Shown: positions 25,317 through 34,887, counted from the first letter of the stretch. The stretch is 64,000 nt of DNA from Klebsiella michiganensis (GCA_000963575.1 CP011077.1:3162001-3226000), one strand, 5' to 3'. Notes: generated by a model from the letters alone, not told the origin. Numbers and translations are program-made.

Positions 25317-25318
25317 GC

Positions 25319-26167
25319 TTACCTCCCCCGCAGGCTATCGGCAAGGCGTTTGCCATTGCGCACCGTCAGCAGGGCTAACAGCGTGCGCAACGACATGCGC
25401 TTATTGCGGATCTGGTAGAGCGTATACAGCTGATATTTCTTGCTGGCCCGGTCGAACTTGTCTTTGTGTTTGCGGTAGAAGTGGAAATAACCGGCAAATT
25501 TCTTCGGGGATTTGGTTATCTGCATTTCGCCGTGATTAACGTGCAGAATTTGGGTCGCCTCTTCCACCTTCCACGGCTGCCCGAACGCCACCACCATGCG
25601 CAGGAAGATGTCGTAGTCCTGCGCCGCTTTCAGCTCGGTATCAAACAGGCTTTTCTTAAAGCGCTCGGCGTAGGTAAACACCTGATTGCCGATGATATTG
25701 CGCTTGTAGAACAGCTTCAGGGAGTACGGCGACTTGGGGTACAGCGGCAAACTGGCCGGCTGCGAGTAGACCTGCCCTTCACACAGATAGTCGTTTGCAT
25801 ATAAGAACGCGTGAGTAACCAACTGATGCTGGTGGGACAGAAACACCGACAGTCGGTTTGGCGTCCATTCGTCATCATCATCAATGCCGGTGATAAACCG
25901 CCCCTTCGCCAGCCCAATGGCCTGGTTACGCACCGCGCAGGCGCCGCTGTTCACGTCGTTGTGAATGTAACGCACCCGGGGGTCGCCGAGATCCGCCACA
26001 AACTGCTGCAACTGCTGGAAGTTGGCGGAGCAGTCATCGACGATAATCATTTCCCAGTGGTCATAATCCTGGCGCAGCACCGAGTTGATGGCGCGAATAG
26101 CCAGCTGTTGACGATTCCACGTCGGCATATAAATAGAGATAAGCGGGCGAGTTGCGCTGCTGTTCAT
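25319..26167 (-). CDS. wcaA: colanic acid glycosyltransferase WcaA
   Basis: GT-A family 2 transferase with PLISIYMPTWNRQQLAIRAI, the IIVDDCS motif and the metal-binding TGIDDDDEWTPNR. I chose the ATG at 26167: an AAGG ribosome site lies 8 bases upstream, and it gives 282 aa (E. coli 279). The in-frame ATG at 26173 is only two bases from that site, and one at 26188 would overlap wzc. The last stretch NGKRLADSLRGR is almost identical to E. coli. Confidence 0.94.
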   Translation of the reverse strand: MNSSATRPLISIYMPTWNRQQLAIRAINSVLRQDYDHWEMIIVDDCSANFQQLQQFVADLGDPRVRYIHNDVNSGACAVRNQAIGLAKGRFITGIDDDDEWTPNRLSVFLSHQHQLVTHAFLYANDYLCEGQVYSQPASLPLYPKSPYSLKLFYKRNIIGNQVFTYAERFKKSLFDTELKAAQDYDIFLRMVVAFGQPWKVEEATQILHVNHGEMQITKSPKKFAGYFHFYRKHKDKFDRASKKYQLYTLYQIRNKRMSLRTLLALLTVRNGKRLADSLRGR

Positions 26168-26177
26168 GGCCATCACC

Positions 26178-28346
26178 TTATTTAGCATCCGACTTATATT
26201 CGTATTCGTAATACCCGTAGTCCTGGTAGCCCGTGGCTCTGCGGAAAATCGAGTTGAGGATCACACCGCGCACGGCAATGCCGTTTTGCTCAAAGCGGCT
26301 CAGGCTGGTTTCCACTTCTTTCAGCGTGTTCACCGCGTAGCGGGCCACCATCAGCGTGGTTCCCGCATGGCGACCCACAATCGCCGCGTCCGTGACGGCC
26401 AGAATTGGCGGAGTATCAATCAGCACCAGGTCATAATTTTCGCTGGCCCACTTCACAAGTTGAGAGAAGCGTTCGTTCATCAGTAGCTCTGACGGGTTAG
26501 CCGGGACCTGCCCGCGAGGGATGAGATCAAAGTTTGGTACGGACGTTTTCTGCGCACAGCGGGTAATATCCCCCTGGCCTGAAAGCACGTCGGACAGCCC
26601 GTTAACGTTGGTGGTACCCAGCAGTTCGTGGGTATAGCCTTTGCGCATGTCGCAGTCCATCAGCAGTACGCGCTTGTTGGTCTGGCTAATCACCGCCGCG
26701 AGGTTGGCACACACAAAGGTTTTACCGATGGACGGGCTAACGCCGGTCAGCATCAACACATTGTTAGAGGCCTGCATCATGGCGAAATGCAGGCTGGTTC
26801 GCAGACTGCGAATGGCCTCAATCGCCAGGTCGGTCGGGTTACCCACCGCCAGCAATTGGCTCTGTTTGAAGCGCTTTGTCCCTTTGGCGTTGCGCAGGTT
26901 GGCCTGGTCGCGGGTTTTCTGCCATTCAGAGAGCGGGATGCTCGCATAGACGCTAAGCCCCGCCTCTTCCAGCACGGTCGGACTTTCAATCCCGCCGTTA
27001 AACAGTGAGCGCAGCAGTACGCCGATCACCGACACAATCAGGCCCAGAATAATGCTGCCCAGTATCACCAGCAGGCGCTGCGGTTTAACCATCCCCGGCT
27101 GCGTAATAGCCGGGTCAACGATGCGCACGTCACCCACCGTACTGGCTTCGGTAATTTTCAGCTCCTGCTGCTTGTTCAACAGTTGCATGTAAACCTGCTG
27201 CCCGGATTCCACATCGCGGGTCAGGCGTACGATTTCCTGCTGGGTTTTAGGCATCGCGGCGATGCTGTTGGTCAGGCGGGCTTTCTGATCTTCAAGCGTT
27301 TTGCGCTGTTCCAGCAACGTGCGGTAAGACGGGTGCGCTTTAGTGTAGAGCTTGGAAATTTCAGCCTCTTTGAAGGTCAACTGGTTGAGCTGGGCATCAA
27401 TGTTGACCACGGAATCCAGCAGCGATTTCGCCTCCAGAGAAAGATCCACCGAATCCTGGCGCTGACGATAGGCGTTCAGCTTGTTCTCTGCGGTATCCAG
27501 GTTGCGGCGCACCTCAGGCAACTGCTCGGCCAGGAATTTCAGGCTTTTAGCGGCCTCTTCAGATTTACGCTGTACGTTCTGAGCCAGATAGTTACGGGTG
27601 ATACTGTCGAGAATGGCGCGGATCTGATCTTTATCTTCCCCGGTATAAGACAGGCTAAGCACACCGGTATCTTTGCCGTTCTCGGTCACCGTCAGGTTAC
27701 CCAGCAGCTGATTGATCATCCCCAGCGTGGAATACTTCACGACCGTGAAGCTGTCGCCAGGTTGCGCCTGGATGCCGTCAACCTGCAGCGTGACACCCGA
27801 TTTACTCAGCAGTTTGTCTACTTCACCTTTGGCGCTAAAGCCATTATCGCTGGTCAGTTGATACTGCTTGTTGTTCAACACTTCGACGGTAAAGGTGTCT
27901 TTATTCATCGCCGCAGGAAGTGTGAAGGTGGTGACATTCACCGTATCGTTCTGGTGCCCTTGCAGTCTGTCCCAGCCGGCGCCGAACAGCCAGAAGGTGT
28001 TCTTGGTCACCGAGATATCCAGATTCAGGTCATCAACGGTTTTCCCCAGCACCATGCGGGACTGGATCAGCTGAATTTCTGCGGCAGAAGCCGGCGGCTT
28101 ATTGCTGAGCGCGGAGCTGATATCGTTCACCAGCGTGTTGCCGGCATTTTGTTCGATTTGCACCAGCGCGTCTGCCTTGTACACCGGCGTGGCAAACAGC
28201 GCATACACTGCGGCCAGCAAGGCAAACAGCCCTGTGATGCCGATAACCCACCAGCGAGCCTCCAGCACGGTGCCAAACAAACGGCCAATATCAATTTCGT
28301 CATTGCCCTCGGTCGGGGCGCTCGAACGGCGTACTTTCTCTGTCAT
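26178..28346 (-). CDS. wzc: colanic acid tyrosine-protein kinase / polysaccharide co-polymerase Wzc
   Basis: Inner-membrane co-polymerase with an autophosphorylating BY-kinase domain that sets chain length and couples to the Wza export channel. It has an N-terminal Wzz domain, one membrane segment near residue 30, and a long periplasmic coiled-coil region (about 260-400). A second membrane segment lies near 430. The kinase follows with Walker A GVSPSIGKTF (about 535-545), Walker A' LLMDCDMRKG and Walker B LVLIDTPP. The C-terminus has the tyrosine cluster YQDYGYYEYEYKSDAK, the autophosphorylation sites. Length 722 aa is close to E. coli (720). It is 2 bp from wzb, its phosphatase. Confidence 0.97.
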   Translation of the reverse strand: MTEKVRRSSAPTEGNDEIDIGRLFGTVLEARWWVIGITGLFALLAAVYALFATPVYKADALVQIEQNAGNTLVNDISSALSNKPPASAAEIQLIQSRMVLGKTVDDLNLDISVTKNTFWLFGAGWDRLQGHQNDTVNVTTFTLPAAMNKDTFTVEVLNNKQYQLTSDNGFSAKGEVDKLLSKSGVTLQVDGIQAQPGDSFTVVKYSTLGMINQLLGNLTVTENGKDTGVLSLSYTGEDKDQIRAILDSITRNYLAQNVQRKSEEAAKSLKFLAEQLPEVRRNLDTAENKLNAYRQRQDSVDLSLEAKSLLDSVVNIDAQLNQLTFKEAEISKLYTKAHPSYRTLLEQRKTLEDQKARLTNSIAAMPKTQQEIVRLTRDVESGQQVYMQLLNKQQELKITEASTVGDVRIVDPAITQPGMVKPQRLLVILGSIILGLIVSVIGVLLRSLFNGGIESPTVLEEAGLSVYASIPLSEWQKTRDQANLRNAKGTKRFKQSQLLAVGNPTDLAIEAIRSLRTSLHFAMMQASNNVLMLTGVSPSIGKTFVCANLAAVISQTNKRVLLMDCDMRKGYTHELLGTTNVNGLSDVLSGQGDITRCAQKTSVPNFDLIPRGQVPANPSELLMNERFSQLVKWASENYDLVLIDTPPILAVTDAAIVGRHAGTTLMVARYAVNTLKEVETSLSRFEQNGIAVRGVILNSIFRRATGYQDYGYYEYEYKSDAK

Positions 28347-28348
28347 TG

Positions 28349-28792
28349 TTATCCCTGATGAGCGTTGAGTGCGTTAGCCCACTTTTGGGCAGAAAGGTCG
28401 AGCATGCTGTAGACCGCTTCAAAGGCGTCGCGGCTTTTTCGATAAGGATCGGGGATTTCTCTGCCGGCATCCCAATGGCCAAACAGCATCACTTTACCGC
28501 GCATCTCGGGTGCCATTTCACACAGCGTGGTGATGTGGCGTTTTTCCATCGCCAGAATCAGATCGTGCTCCCGGCAAAGGCGGCCAGAAACCTGCCGGGC
28601 TAAATGCCCTTCGAGGGAAAGGTTATGCCGTCCGGCAACGTCGATGGCACCGGCATCAGCGCCCTTCCCAACAAGCGCCCCCAGCCCAGCAGAGCTGACG
28701 CTAAGTTCCGGGTGGTAGCGTTTGAGCAACCGTTCAGCCGTGGGGGAACGGCAGATGTTCCCCACGCAAACCACAAGTATTTTGTTGAACAT
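28349..28792 (-). CDS. wzb: low-molecular-weight protein-tyrosine phosphatase Wzb
   Basis: Dephosphorylates the tyrosine tail of Wzc, cycling it between assembly states. The phosphatase P-loop is CVGNICRS at 9-16, with nucleophile Cys9 and Arg15. The general acid is in IPDPYRKS near residue 115. Length 147 aa is standard. It lies between wza (6 bp) and wzc (2 bp), the conserved wza-wzb-wzc order. Confidence 0.97.
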   Translation of the reverse strand: MFNKILVVCVGNICRSPTAERLLKRYHPELSVSSAGLGALVGKGADAGAIDVAGRHNLSLEGHLARQVSGRLCREHDLILAMEKRHITTLCEMAPEMRGKVMLFGHWDAGREIPDPYRKSRDAFEAVYSMLDLSAQKWANALNAHQG

Positions 28793-28798
28793 AGCGCG

Positions 28799-29938
28799 TT
28801 ACCAGGTGTGGATATCTTTGGCGGTATCGGTCATGTAACGAACGCCGCTGATGGTTGGCAGAAGCTGGTTGATCAGGCGATTCCAGCGAGAAACCGGAGC
28901 GGTTGTCACATACACCACGTCATAAGGCTGCAGCTGGAATTCAGTGCCCATTACCAGCGAGGTCGCGTCGGACATATCAAGCTGATAAATATTGGCGATC
29001 TTGCCATTTTGTTGCGTCTGACCTTTGAGCGGACGGATAACGAAGATGCCGCTGGCGTTTGAAGAAGTGAGATCGATACCTTCGGCCTGGCCAAGCGCTT
29101 CGGTGAGCGTCATGCCGCTGAAGTCCATTTTGAGGGTGGTTTGCTTCTTCACTTCCCCCATCACGAACACTTTCAGATCGTCATTACGCGGCACAAACAG
29201 AATGTCGCCGGGGTACAGCAAATGGTTTTGGCTGAGGTCGCCGTTTTGCATCAGCGCCTGCAGAGAAATACGTTTTTCCTGGCCGTTATGGGTCAGGACG
29301 ACGTTACGCCAGTCGGCCACTTCGGTTAAACCGCCTGCGGCATTGATTGCGTCAAGGATGGTCAGCGGTACGTTAGTGATGGGCTGCTGGCCGGATTTAT
29401 TGACCTGCCCGGAGATATAGGCTTTTTGCGAGCGGAAAGCAGCAATATTAACGTCCACCTGCGGCTGGGCAATGTACTGCGCAAGGCGGCTGGTAATATC
29501 GCTGCGAATTTCTGCAAGCGTTTTGCCGGTCACGCTGATTTTGCCGACATACGGGTAGAACATTGTGCCATCGGGCTGTACCCAGTTACCGGTGTCGCTT
29601 GAGCTACGATACTGACCCGCTGGCGTGGTCAGCTCAGGGTGATCCCAAACCGTGACATTTAATACATCCCCCGGCCCGACGCGGTACTGATAATTGGCGA
29701 TATCTTTATCCAGACTGGCATTCGGCTGGGCAACCACCTGACGAGGCCGCAGTTGTTCCACCAGTCGCGGTGTTAAAGGATAAACATTGACCATTCGGTC
29801 AAGGTCGAAATCAGCATCCTGTTGTTTGATGACGTCTTTTCCTGAAGCAGACATATTGCTACCGGGAAATATCGTACAGCCGCTCATCAGGGTGACTGAC
29901 ACCAATAATGGCACCAACTTAAGTTTGTATTTTATCAT
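28799..29938 (-). CDS. wza: outer-membrane polysaccharide export lipoprotein Wza
   Basis: Forms the octameric outer-membrane channel for colanic acid. A lipoprotein signal peptide ends in the lipobox LMSG-Cys21. The PES/SLBB domains follow, with YRVGPGDVLNVTVWDHPEL (about 86-104) as the Poly_export signature and YPGDILFVPRNDDLKVFVMG further on. The C-terminal amphipathic helix (WNRLINQLLPTISGVRYMTDTAKDI) builds the transmembrane barrel. Length 379 aa equals E. coli. It is the first gene of the operon, with a leader of a few hundred bases. Confidence 0.97.
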   Translation of the reverse strand: MIKYKLKLVPLLVSVTLMSGCTIFPGSNMSASGKDVIKQQDADFDLDRMVNVYPLTPRLVEQLRPRQVVAQPNASLDKDIANYQYRVGPGDVLNVTVWDHPELTTPAGQYRSSSDTGNWVQPDGTMFYPYVGKISVTGKTLAEIRSDITSRLAQYIAQPQVDVNIAAFRSQKAYISGQVNKSGQQPITNVPLTILDAINAAGGLTEVADWRNVVLTHNGQEKRISLQALMQNGDLSQNHLLYPGDILFVPRNDDLKVFVMGEVKKQTTLKMDFSGMTLTEALGQAEGIDLTSSNASGIFVIRPLKGQTQQNGKIANIYQLDMSDATSLVMGTEFQLQPYDVVYVTTAPVSRWNRLINQLLPTISGVRYMTDTAKDIHTW

Positions 29939-30122
29939 TGAATATTTATCACTATGGCAGAGTAATTATCCTGAGCGAATAAAACAGGCAAGCAATTAGT
30001 CGTGAGCATGAAGTACAGAATGGAACATATTCAGAGAGTGAGAGAACTGGCATTATTCCTAAAATAAGCTTATTTCCCGACATCCTGATGGCTCCATAGC
30101 TTGCTGTTATCTGGCCGCATCC

Positions 30123-30155
30123 GGGCACGCTACCGCCCCTGGCTCACAGTCACCA
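30123..30155 (-). promoter_or_regulatory. JUMPstart/ops element of the colanic acid operon
   Basis: The minus strand reads GGTGACTGTGAGCCAGGGG followed by GGCGGTAGCGTGC (30137-30125), the canonical ops sequence that recruits RfaH. It is in the transcribed leader about 185 bp upstream of wza, the position known in E. coli. This copy keeps the usual GCGTG end, unlike the rfb copy in this window. Confidence 0.88.
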
Positions 30156-30362
30156 ACCTACTGAAAACGGTAAATAACCCTAATAATCCGCGGCACTCAA
30201 ATATCCAATAAGATATTGAAATCAGAGAATCAGGTTTTATGAAAATGCTGGGGCGAACTATTAACCAATGTATAAAAAACACATTCATTTCTCATCATCG
30301 ATAAAGATTGTTGCAGCTTAAAACCCAGCAGGCAAGGAGACAAAAGGCCGCAACCGGACTTT

Positions 30363-30376
30363 TAAGAATAATATGA
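30363..30376. promoter_or_regulatory. candidate RcsAB box of the wza promoter
   Basis: TAAGAATAATATGA matches 10 of 14 positions of the remembered RcsAB consensus TAAGAATATTCCTA, with the left half perfect. It lies about 100 bp upstream of the weak -10 at 30274-30269, roughly the spacing known for Rcs activation of wza. The region is AT-rich, so chance similarity is possible; TAGGATTTTCTTTA nearby (30397-30410) scores similarly. Confidence 0.4.
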
Positions 30377-30666
30377 ACTACGCAATAATAACGTTTTAGG
30401 ATTTTCTTTATATTGACAACGATAATAATCGGATAATTACTCCGATAATATGCGGAACTATCTCATAGAGGTTCATGGCAATATAAAATATACAACCAGA
30501 ATACTTCTTTAAATATTGCCCATAATGACTTGCCGGATATTCATTTAATGATGGTAATCCTATAAGTCATTACGGATTAATCTCAGGCAAACATTGCTTT
30601 TTGTCCGACAATTATCCATCATTTCCGTGTGGCATTTGCCCGTAAGTGAAAGGCTGTAAACCTCGT

Positions 30667-32250
30667 ATGGAATGGATTGCCGACCCCTCAATCTGGGCCG
30701 GGTTAGTTACCCTGGTCGTTCTCGAATTGGTTTTGGGCATTGATAACCTTGTTTTTATTGCCATCCTCGCCGAAAAGTTGCCCCCCAAACTGCGTGACCG
30801 TGCCCGCGTCACGGGCTTGCTGTTGGCGATGGTTATGCGTTTGCTGCTGTTGGCCTCTATTTCATGGCTGGTGACGCTTACCCGACCGCTTTTTACGTTC
30901 CACGATCTTAGCTTTAGCGCCCGGGATCTGATTATGCTGCTTGGCGGCATGTTCTTGCTGTTTAAGGCCACGATGGAGCTAAATGAACGGCTGGAGGGCA
31001 AAGACAGCGAGCACCACACGCAAAAACGGGGCGCCAAATTCTGGCCCGTCGTGGCGCAAATCGTTATTCTTGACGCTGTGTTTTCCCTCGATTCGGTTGT
31101 GACCGCCGTCGGCATGGTCGACCACCTTGCGGTAATGATGGCCGCGGTTATTATCGCTATCGGGCTGATGGTGCTGGCCAGTAAGTCTTTAACGCTGTTT
31201 GTGAACAGCCACCCAACCATCGTCATTTTGTGCCTGAGTTTCCTGCTAATGATTGGTTTTAGCCTGGTGGCCGACGGTTTTGGCTATCAAATCCCGAAAG
31301 GCTATCTCTACGCCGCCATCGGCTTCTCGGTGATGATTGAATCGCTCAATCAGTTGGCTATTTTTAACCGCCGACGCTTTCTTTCTGCGAACCAGTCGCT
31401 GCGTGAGCGCACTGCCGAGGCCGTGTTACGACTGTTGAATGGCAAGAAAGAAGACGCGGAACTGGATGCCCAAACCGCATCGCTCATTGCCGACAGTGGT
31501 ATAAACAGCGATGTTTTTAACCCGCAGGAAACGCGAATGATCGAGCGCGTGCTGCACCTCAATCAGCGCAGCGTCAGCAGTATCATGACCTCCCGCCACG
31601 ACGTCGAACATCTGGACATTACCGCCCCGGAAGCGCAGGTTCGCGAACTGCTGGATAAAAACCAGCACACCCGCATCGTGGTCACGGACAATGAAGACGA
31701 TATTCTCGGCATCGTACACGTTATCGATTTATTGCAGCAGTCGCTGCACGGTGAAGCGCTGAATATTGCGCAGTTGATTCGCCAGCCGCTGGTTTTCCCT
31801 GAAACCCTGCCGCTACTGCAGGCGCTAGAACAGTTCCGCAACGCGCGAACTCATTTTGCGTTTGTCGTGGATGAATTTGGCTCAGTGGAAGGCATTGTTA
31901 CCCTGAGCGACGTGATGGAAACCATCGCCGGCAATCTTCCGAACGAAGTGGAAGAGATAGATGCCCGCCACGATATCCAGAAAAATCAGGATGGCAGCTG
32001 GACGGCTAACGGCCACATGCCTCTGGACGACCTGGTACAGTACGTCCCCCTTCCCCTGGATGAGAAGCGGGAATACCACACCATCGCCGGGCTGCTGATG
32101 GAGCATTTGCAGCACATCCCGGCCGAAGGAGAAAGCGTTGAAGTCGGGGGATATTTGCTTAAAACGCTGCAGGTGGTGAACCACAGGGTGAACAAAGTGC
32201 AAATCATCCCGCGTGAGCGGGAGGATAATTTCCTTGATTATGAGGTATAA
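30667..32250 (+). CDS. yegH: YegH, TerC-type membrane protein with CBS and transporter-associated domains
   Basis: The N-terminal half (about 1-230) is a TerC-family membrane domain with the signature ELVLGIDNLVFI and a second acidic block LDAVFSLDSVVTAVGM. Two CBS domains (about 300-420, HDVEHLD through FGSVEGIVTLSDV) and a CorC/HlyC-type C-terminal domain follow. The architecture suggests metal or ion handling; the substrate is not known. The ATG at 30667 gives 527 aa, the E. coli length; a GTG at 30646 would add seven residues. It is transcribed away from wza. Confidence 0.92.
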   Translation: MEWIADPSIWAGLVTLVVLELVLGIDNLVFIAILAEKLPPKLRDRARVTGLLLAMVMRLLLLASISWLVTLTRPLFTFHDLSFSARDLIMLLGGMFLLFKATMELNERLEGKDSEHHTQKRGAKFWPVVAQIVILDAVFSLDSVVTAVGMVDHLAVMMAAVIIAIGLMVLASKSLTLFVNSHPTIVILCLSFLLMIGFSLVADGFGYQIPKGYLYAAIGFSVMIESLNQLAIFNRRRFLSANQSLRERTAEAVLRLLNGKKEDAELDAQTASLIADSGINSDVFNPQETRMIERVLHLNQRSVSSIMTSRHDVEHLDITAPEAQVRELLDKNQHTRIVVTDNEDDILGIVHVIDLLQQSLHGEALNIAQLIRQPLVFPETLPLLQALEQFRNARTHFAFVVDEFGSVEGIVTLSDVMETIAGNLPNEVEEIDARHDIQKNQDGSWTANGHMPLDDLVQYVPLPLDEKREYHTIAGLLMEHLQHIPAEGESVEVGGYLLKTLQVVNHRVNKVQIIPREREDNFLDYEV

Positions 32251-32276
32251 AAAAACCGGCTTTCGCCGGTTTTTTT
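32249..32276. terminator. bidirectional terminator between yegH and asmA
   Basis: ACCGGC-TTTC-GCCGGT forms a 6-bp GC-rich stem flanked by an A-run on the left and seven T on the right. It follows the yegH stop directly and precedes the asmA stop, so it can end both convergent transcripts. Confidence 0.85.
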
Positions 32277-32281
32277 AGTCG

Positions 32282-34135
32282 TTAGAGCTTATTCAGTAAC
32301 TGCTGAACGTCTTTCGACTTGTCGCTCTCTTTATGCTTATCCAGCCAGTCATTGAGCCGACGCTTAGCTTCATCCTGCAGCTGCTTGCGCAGCACCTGGT
32401 CAACCTGAAGCGTGTAATTCAACTGCTGCCACGGGCCATAAACGCGGAGCGGAACGGCCGTTGTTTTTAGCGCTTCAATCAGCTTGCTGTTGCTGCCCTG
32501 CCAGCCGCCGCTGACTTTAATTGCAAAGTTGGTATCGCAGACTTCTTTCACCAAATCCATCGTGCCTTCGCCGGTCAGGGACAGTACGCTGGACTCGCCG
32601 ACCATCTTCGTCATCGTCAAAAGCCCGTTATCCAGCGACGCCGACGCAGAGAAGTGGTCAAGCTCGGTGACGTTCTGCACATTTTGCTGCGCATCCACGC
32701 CCTCGTTATTCCGGCTGACAGCCTGCTGAATAAGCTGCTGGAAGTTCATCCCCTCAAGGCGGGAATGGGCCAACTCAAGCTGGGCATCCCCCTGCCAGTT
32801 GGTGCGGAAATCTTCCGCATCCAGATGCTCACCGCTAAAATCGCCAGTCATAGAGAACTGCCCGGTCAGCGCAATCGGGTAATCAAAGGCGGTCAGAATT
32901 TTGCCTATCTCAATATTTTTCACCTGGGGCTGGAAGGCAAGTTCAGGCGTCTGACCGCTGGCGTCCAGGACGCCAGGCAGCGAGAGCGTGCCCTGCCCCA
33001 GCTTGCCGTTGAGCTGGTTAATACTGAGCTTGCCATCCTGGTTCACCAGCGCGGTCTGTACATCGCTGAACGCCAGGCCACGCCAGCGAACTTCACCGGC
33101 ATTGATGTTCACTTCGGCATTAAAATTACGCAGGCTGTGGTAGTTCGTCTCACCCTGTTCTTCGGCAATCACTGGGCCAGGACGGGACTGCTGCTGAGCC
33201 TGCTGAGCCTGTTGGTTAATCACGGTATCCGCGACCGGTGCATTGGCCACCAGCTTGTCGAGATTAAGCAGCCGAGAATGCAAATCTACCGTCCAGCGTG
33301 GCTTATCCAGTAACACCAGGCTGACATTGCCCTGCAAATCACTGTCGTTAGCCGTAAGCTGCATATTTGTAAGCGAAAGCTGACTGCCCGCGTTTTTCCA
33401 GCCAAGCTGCAGCGAACCCGAACCGCTGATTCCGCCGGCAGGAAGATCGGCACCCTGCAGCTGGTAGTCCATTTGGCTTAACGTGGCGCTTATCTGCTGT
33501 GGATAGTCATTGAGATCGACATCTGCGGTGACCGAAAGCGCTAAATCCCGCTGGTCGCGGTTGATTTGGCTGCTGAGTTCAATATGCGCCTGGCGCTTAT
33601 CATCCTGCGTCATATGCAGGTTAATATTGCGGACGGTGATCTGTTCGTCATTGATATGCTGGAAGACCAGCACGCTGTCGACCACCTTAAGCTTCGCGAC
33701 ATCAAAGGACCAGCCACGTCCGGTATCTGGTTCACTAACGGTGCCTTTTGGACCTACCGGAGCGTTAGCCGAGAGCTTCGCTTCAGCCTGCGGCGTCAGT
33801 TGGAACACCGCGCTTTTCAGCATCACCTGGCGAACCTGAAGCTGGTGAGATAGCAGTGGGATCAGCGCCACATCCAGGCGCATATTTTCCGCACTGACCA
33901 TCGGCTGACTGGCGCCTGGCGCCGTCAGCGACATCCGGCCAGACAAAATACTTAGCTGCGGCCAGACATGCCAGCGCAGCGGCCCTTCCAGCTCAAGATG
34001 ATAACCGCTGCGGGCCTCCACCTGACGAACCATATAACCACGGAAGTCGTTAGGATTAACCAACAACACAAGTGAGGTCAGGCCGGCTACCAGCACAACC
34101 AGCAGAATCATCAACGTGGTTAAAAGTCGTCTCAT
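32282..34135 (-). CDS. asmA: AsmA family outer-membrane assembly protein
   Basis: Large periplasmic protein anchored by an N-terminal membrane helix (RRLLTTLMILLVVLVAGLTSLVLLV). The family, related to VPS13/Mdm31 bridges, is implicated in phospholipid or LPS delivery to the outer membrane. The ATG at 34135 gives 617 aa, the E. coli length, with GGAG 8 bases upstream; an in-frame ATG at 34147 is too close to that site. A Gln/Ala-rich stretch (about residues 309-320) and a conserved C-terminal LQVDQVLRKQLQDEAKRRLNDW segment are visible. It lies 46 bp after dcd. Confidence 0.93.
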   Translation of the reverse strand: MRRLLTTLMILLVVLVAGLTSLVLLVNPNDFRGYMVRQVEARSGYHLELEGPLRWHVWPQLSILSGRMSLTAPGASQPMVSAENMRLDVALIPLLSHQLQVRQVMLKSAVFQLTPQAEAKLSANAPVGPKGTVSEPDTGRGWSFDVAKLKVVDSVLVFQHINDEQITVRNINLHMTQDDKRQAHIELSSQINRDQRDLALSVTADVDLNDYPQQISATLSQMDYQLQGADLPAGGISGSGSLQLGWKNAGSQLSLTNMQLTANDSDLQGNVSLVLLDKPRWTVDLHSRLLNLDKLVANAPVADTVINQQAQQAQQQSRPGPVIAEEQGETNYHSLRNFNAEVNINAGEVRWRGLAFSDVQTALVNQDGKLSINQLNGKLGQGTLSLPGVLDASGQTPELAFQPQVKNIEIGKILTAFDYPIALTGQFSMTGDFSGEHLDAEDFRTNWQGDAQLELAHSRLEGMNFQQLIQQAVSRNNEGVDAQQNVQNVTELDHFSASASLDNGLLTMTKMVGESSVLSLTGEGTMDLVKEVCDTNFAIKVSGGWQGSNSKLIEALKTTAVPLRVYGPWQQLNYTLQVDQVLRKQLQDEAKRRLNDWLDKHKESDKSKDVQQLLNKL

Positions 34136-34181
34136 CACATTCTCCATATCATTCGCCAGAGAGCGAACAACTCACGGCGAT

Positions 34182-34763
34182 TCAGTCTTTATCGATACGG
34201 CTTGCTACCGCGCCCTGCTGATCGCGGTACTTTGCGTCCTGACGGCGGTTGTAAGGGCGCGCGGCAGGCCCGGAGAGGGGTTCAAAGCTCAACGCGCCAA
34301 TCATCATGCCCGGACGCAGCGCCAGCGGCAGTTTCCCTGAATTGTAGAACTCAAGCACGATACAGCCATGCCAGCCCGGATCGATACGGTGCGCAGTGAC
34401 GTGTACCATCAAGCCCAGGCGCGCTAACGAGGAACGCCCATCCAGCCAGCCCACCAGGTCATCGGGCAGCGTAACGGACTCCAGCGTCACCGCCAGCGCC
34501 AGCTCTCCCGGATGTAAAAAGAAAGCATCGCCCTCATCCAGCACAATCTCATCACTCATCACGCGTTCTAACGCTTCGGTGACTTCATCTTTAGGGCCGC
34601 TGAGATCGATAAAAGGTGCGGTATGACCGCTAAAAGTGCGGAATTTATTGCCGAGGCGAACATCCACGGTTGCACCGTTAATGCGTTCAACCGGAGGACG
34701 GGGGGTAATCGCTAAACGGCCATCATCCAGCCAGGCTTCGATATCACGATCGCAAAGGCGCAT
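34182..34763 (-). CDS. dcd: dCTP deaminase
   Basis: Deaminates dCTP to dUTP, the main source of dUMP for thymidylate synthesis. It is a trimeric enzyme of the dUTPase fold: residues DGRSSLARLGL (108-118) include the conserved Ser111 and Arg115, and the catalytic Glu138 is in WHGCIVLEFYN. Length 193 aa is exact for the family. It lies between udk and asmA on the minus strand, the E. coli order. Confidence 0.97.
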   Translation of the reverse strand: MRLCDRDIEAWLDDGRLAITPRPPVERINGATVDVRLGNKFRTFSGHTAPFIDLSGPKDEVTEALERVMSDEIVLDEGDAFFLHPGELALAVTLESVTLPDDLVGWLDGRSSLARLGLMVHVTAHRIDPGWHGCIVLEFYNSGKLPLALRPGMMIGALSFEPLSGPAARPYNRRQDAKYRDQQGAVASRIDKD

Positions 34764-34851
34764 CGCAGATTCTCCTTATCAATCTCAGTTTTACACACAC
34801 TGCCACAGAGTGCCGACGATAGCCAATTGGCAATGGATGAGGGATGCAAAG

Positions 34852-34879
34852 TAAAAGCGAGCGGCTTACGCGCGCTCGC
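34852..34879 (-). terminator. terminator candidate downstream of udk
   Basis: GCGAGCG (34857-34863) and CGCTCGC (34873-34879) make a perfect 7-bp stem with a 9-base loop; on the minus strand it runs into TTTTACTTTG. It lies 9 bp after the udk stop and ahead of dcd, so it may end or attenuate the udk transcript. Confidence 0.6.
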
Positions 34880-34887
34880 AAAGGTCT

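Larger units (their letters stand above)
29939..30666. other. wza-yegH divergent intergenic region
   Basis: A gene-free, AT-rich region of 728 bp. The wza-proximal part (29939-30262) is probably the untranslated leader of the colanic acid message and holds the JUMPstart element at 30123-30155. A weak minus-strand -10-like TATACA lies at 30274-30269 with no good -35, as expected of an activator-dependent promoter. A candidate RcsAB box lies about 100 bp upstream of it. The yegH-proximal part contains a TTGACA at 30414-30419 (plus strand) without a convincing -10. No coding potential is seen. Confidence 0.65.

Noticed and set aside
27183..28358. Open frame of nearly 400 codons opposite wzc
   Set aside because: Antisense shadow of a clearly coding kinase gene; composition is biased and no motif is found.
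30414..30449. Strong sigma-70 promoter for yegH from TTGACA at 30414
   Set aside because: The available GATAAT words lie directly next to the TTGACA or 24 bp away; neither spacing is acceptable.
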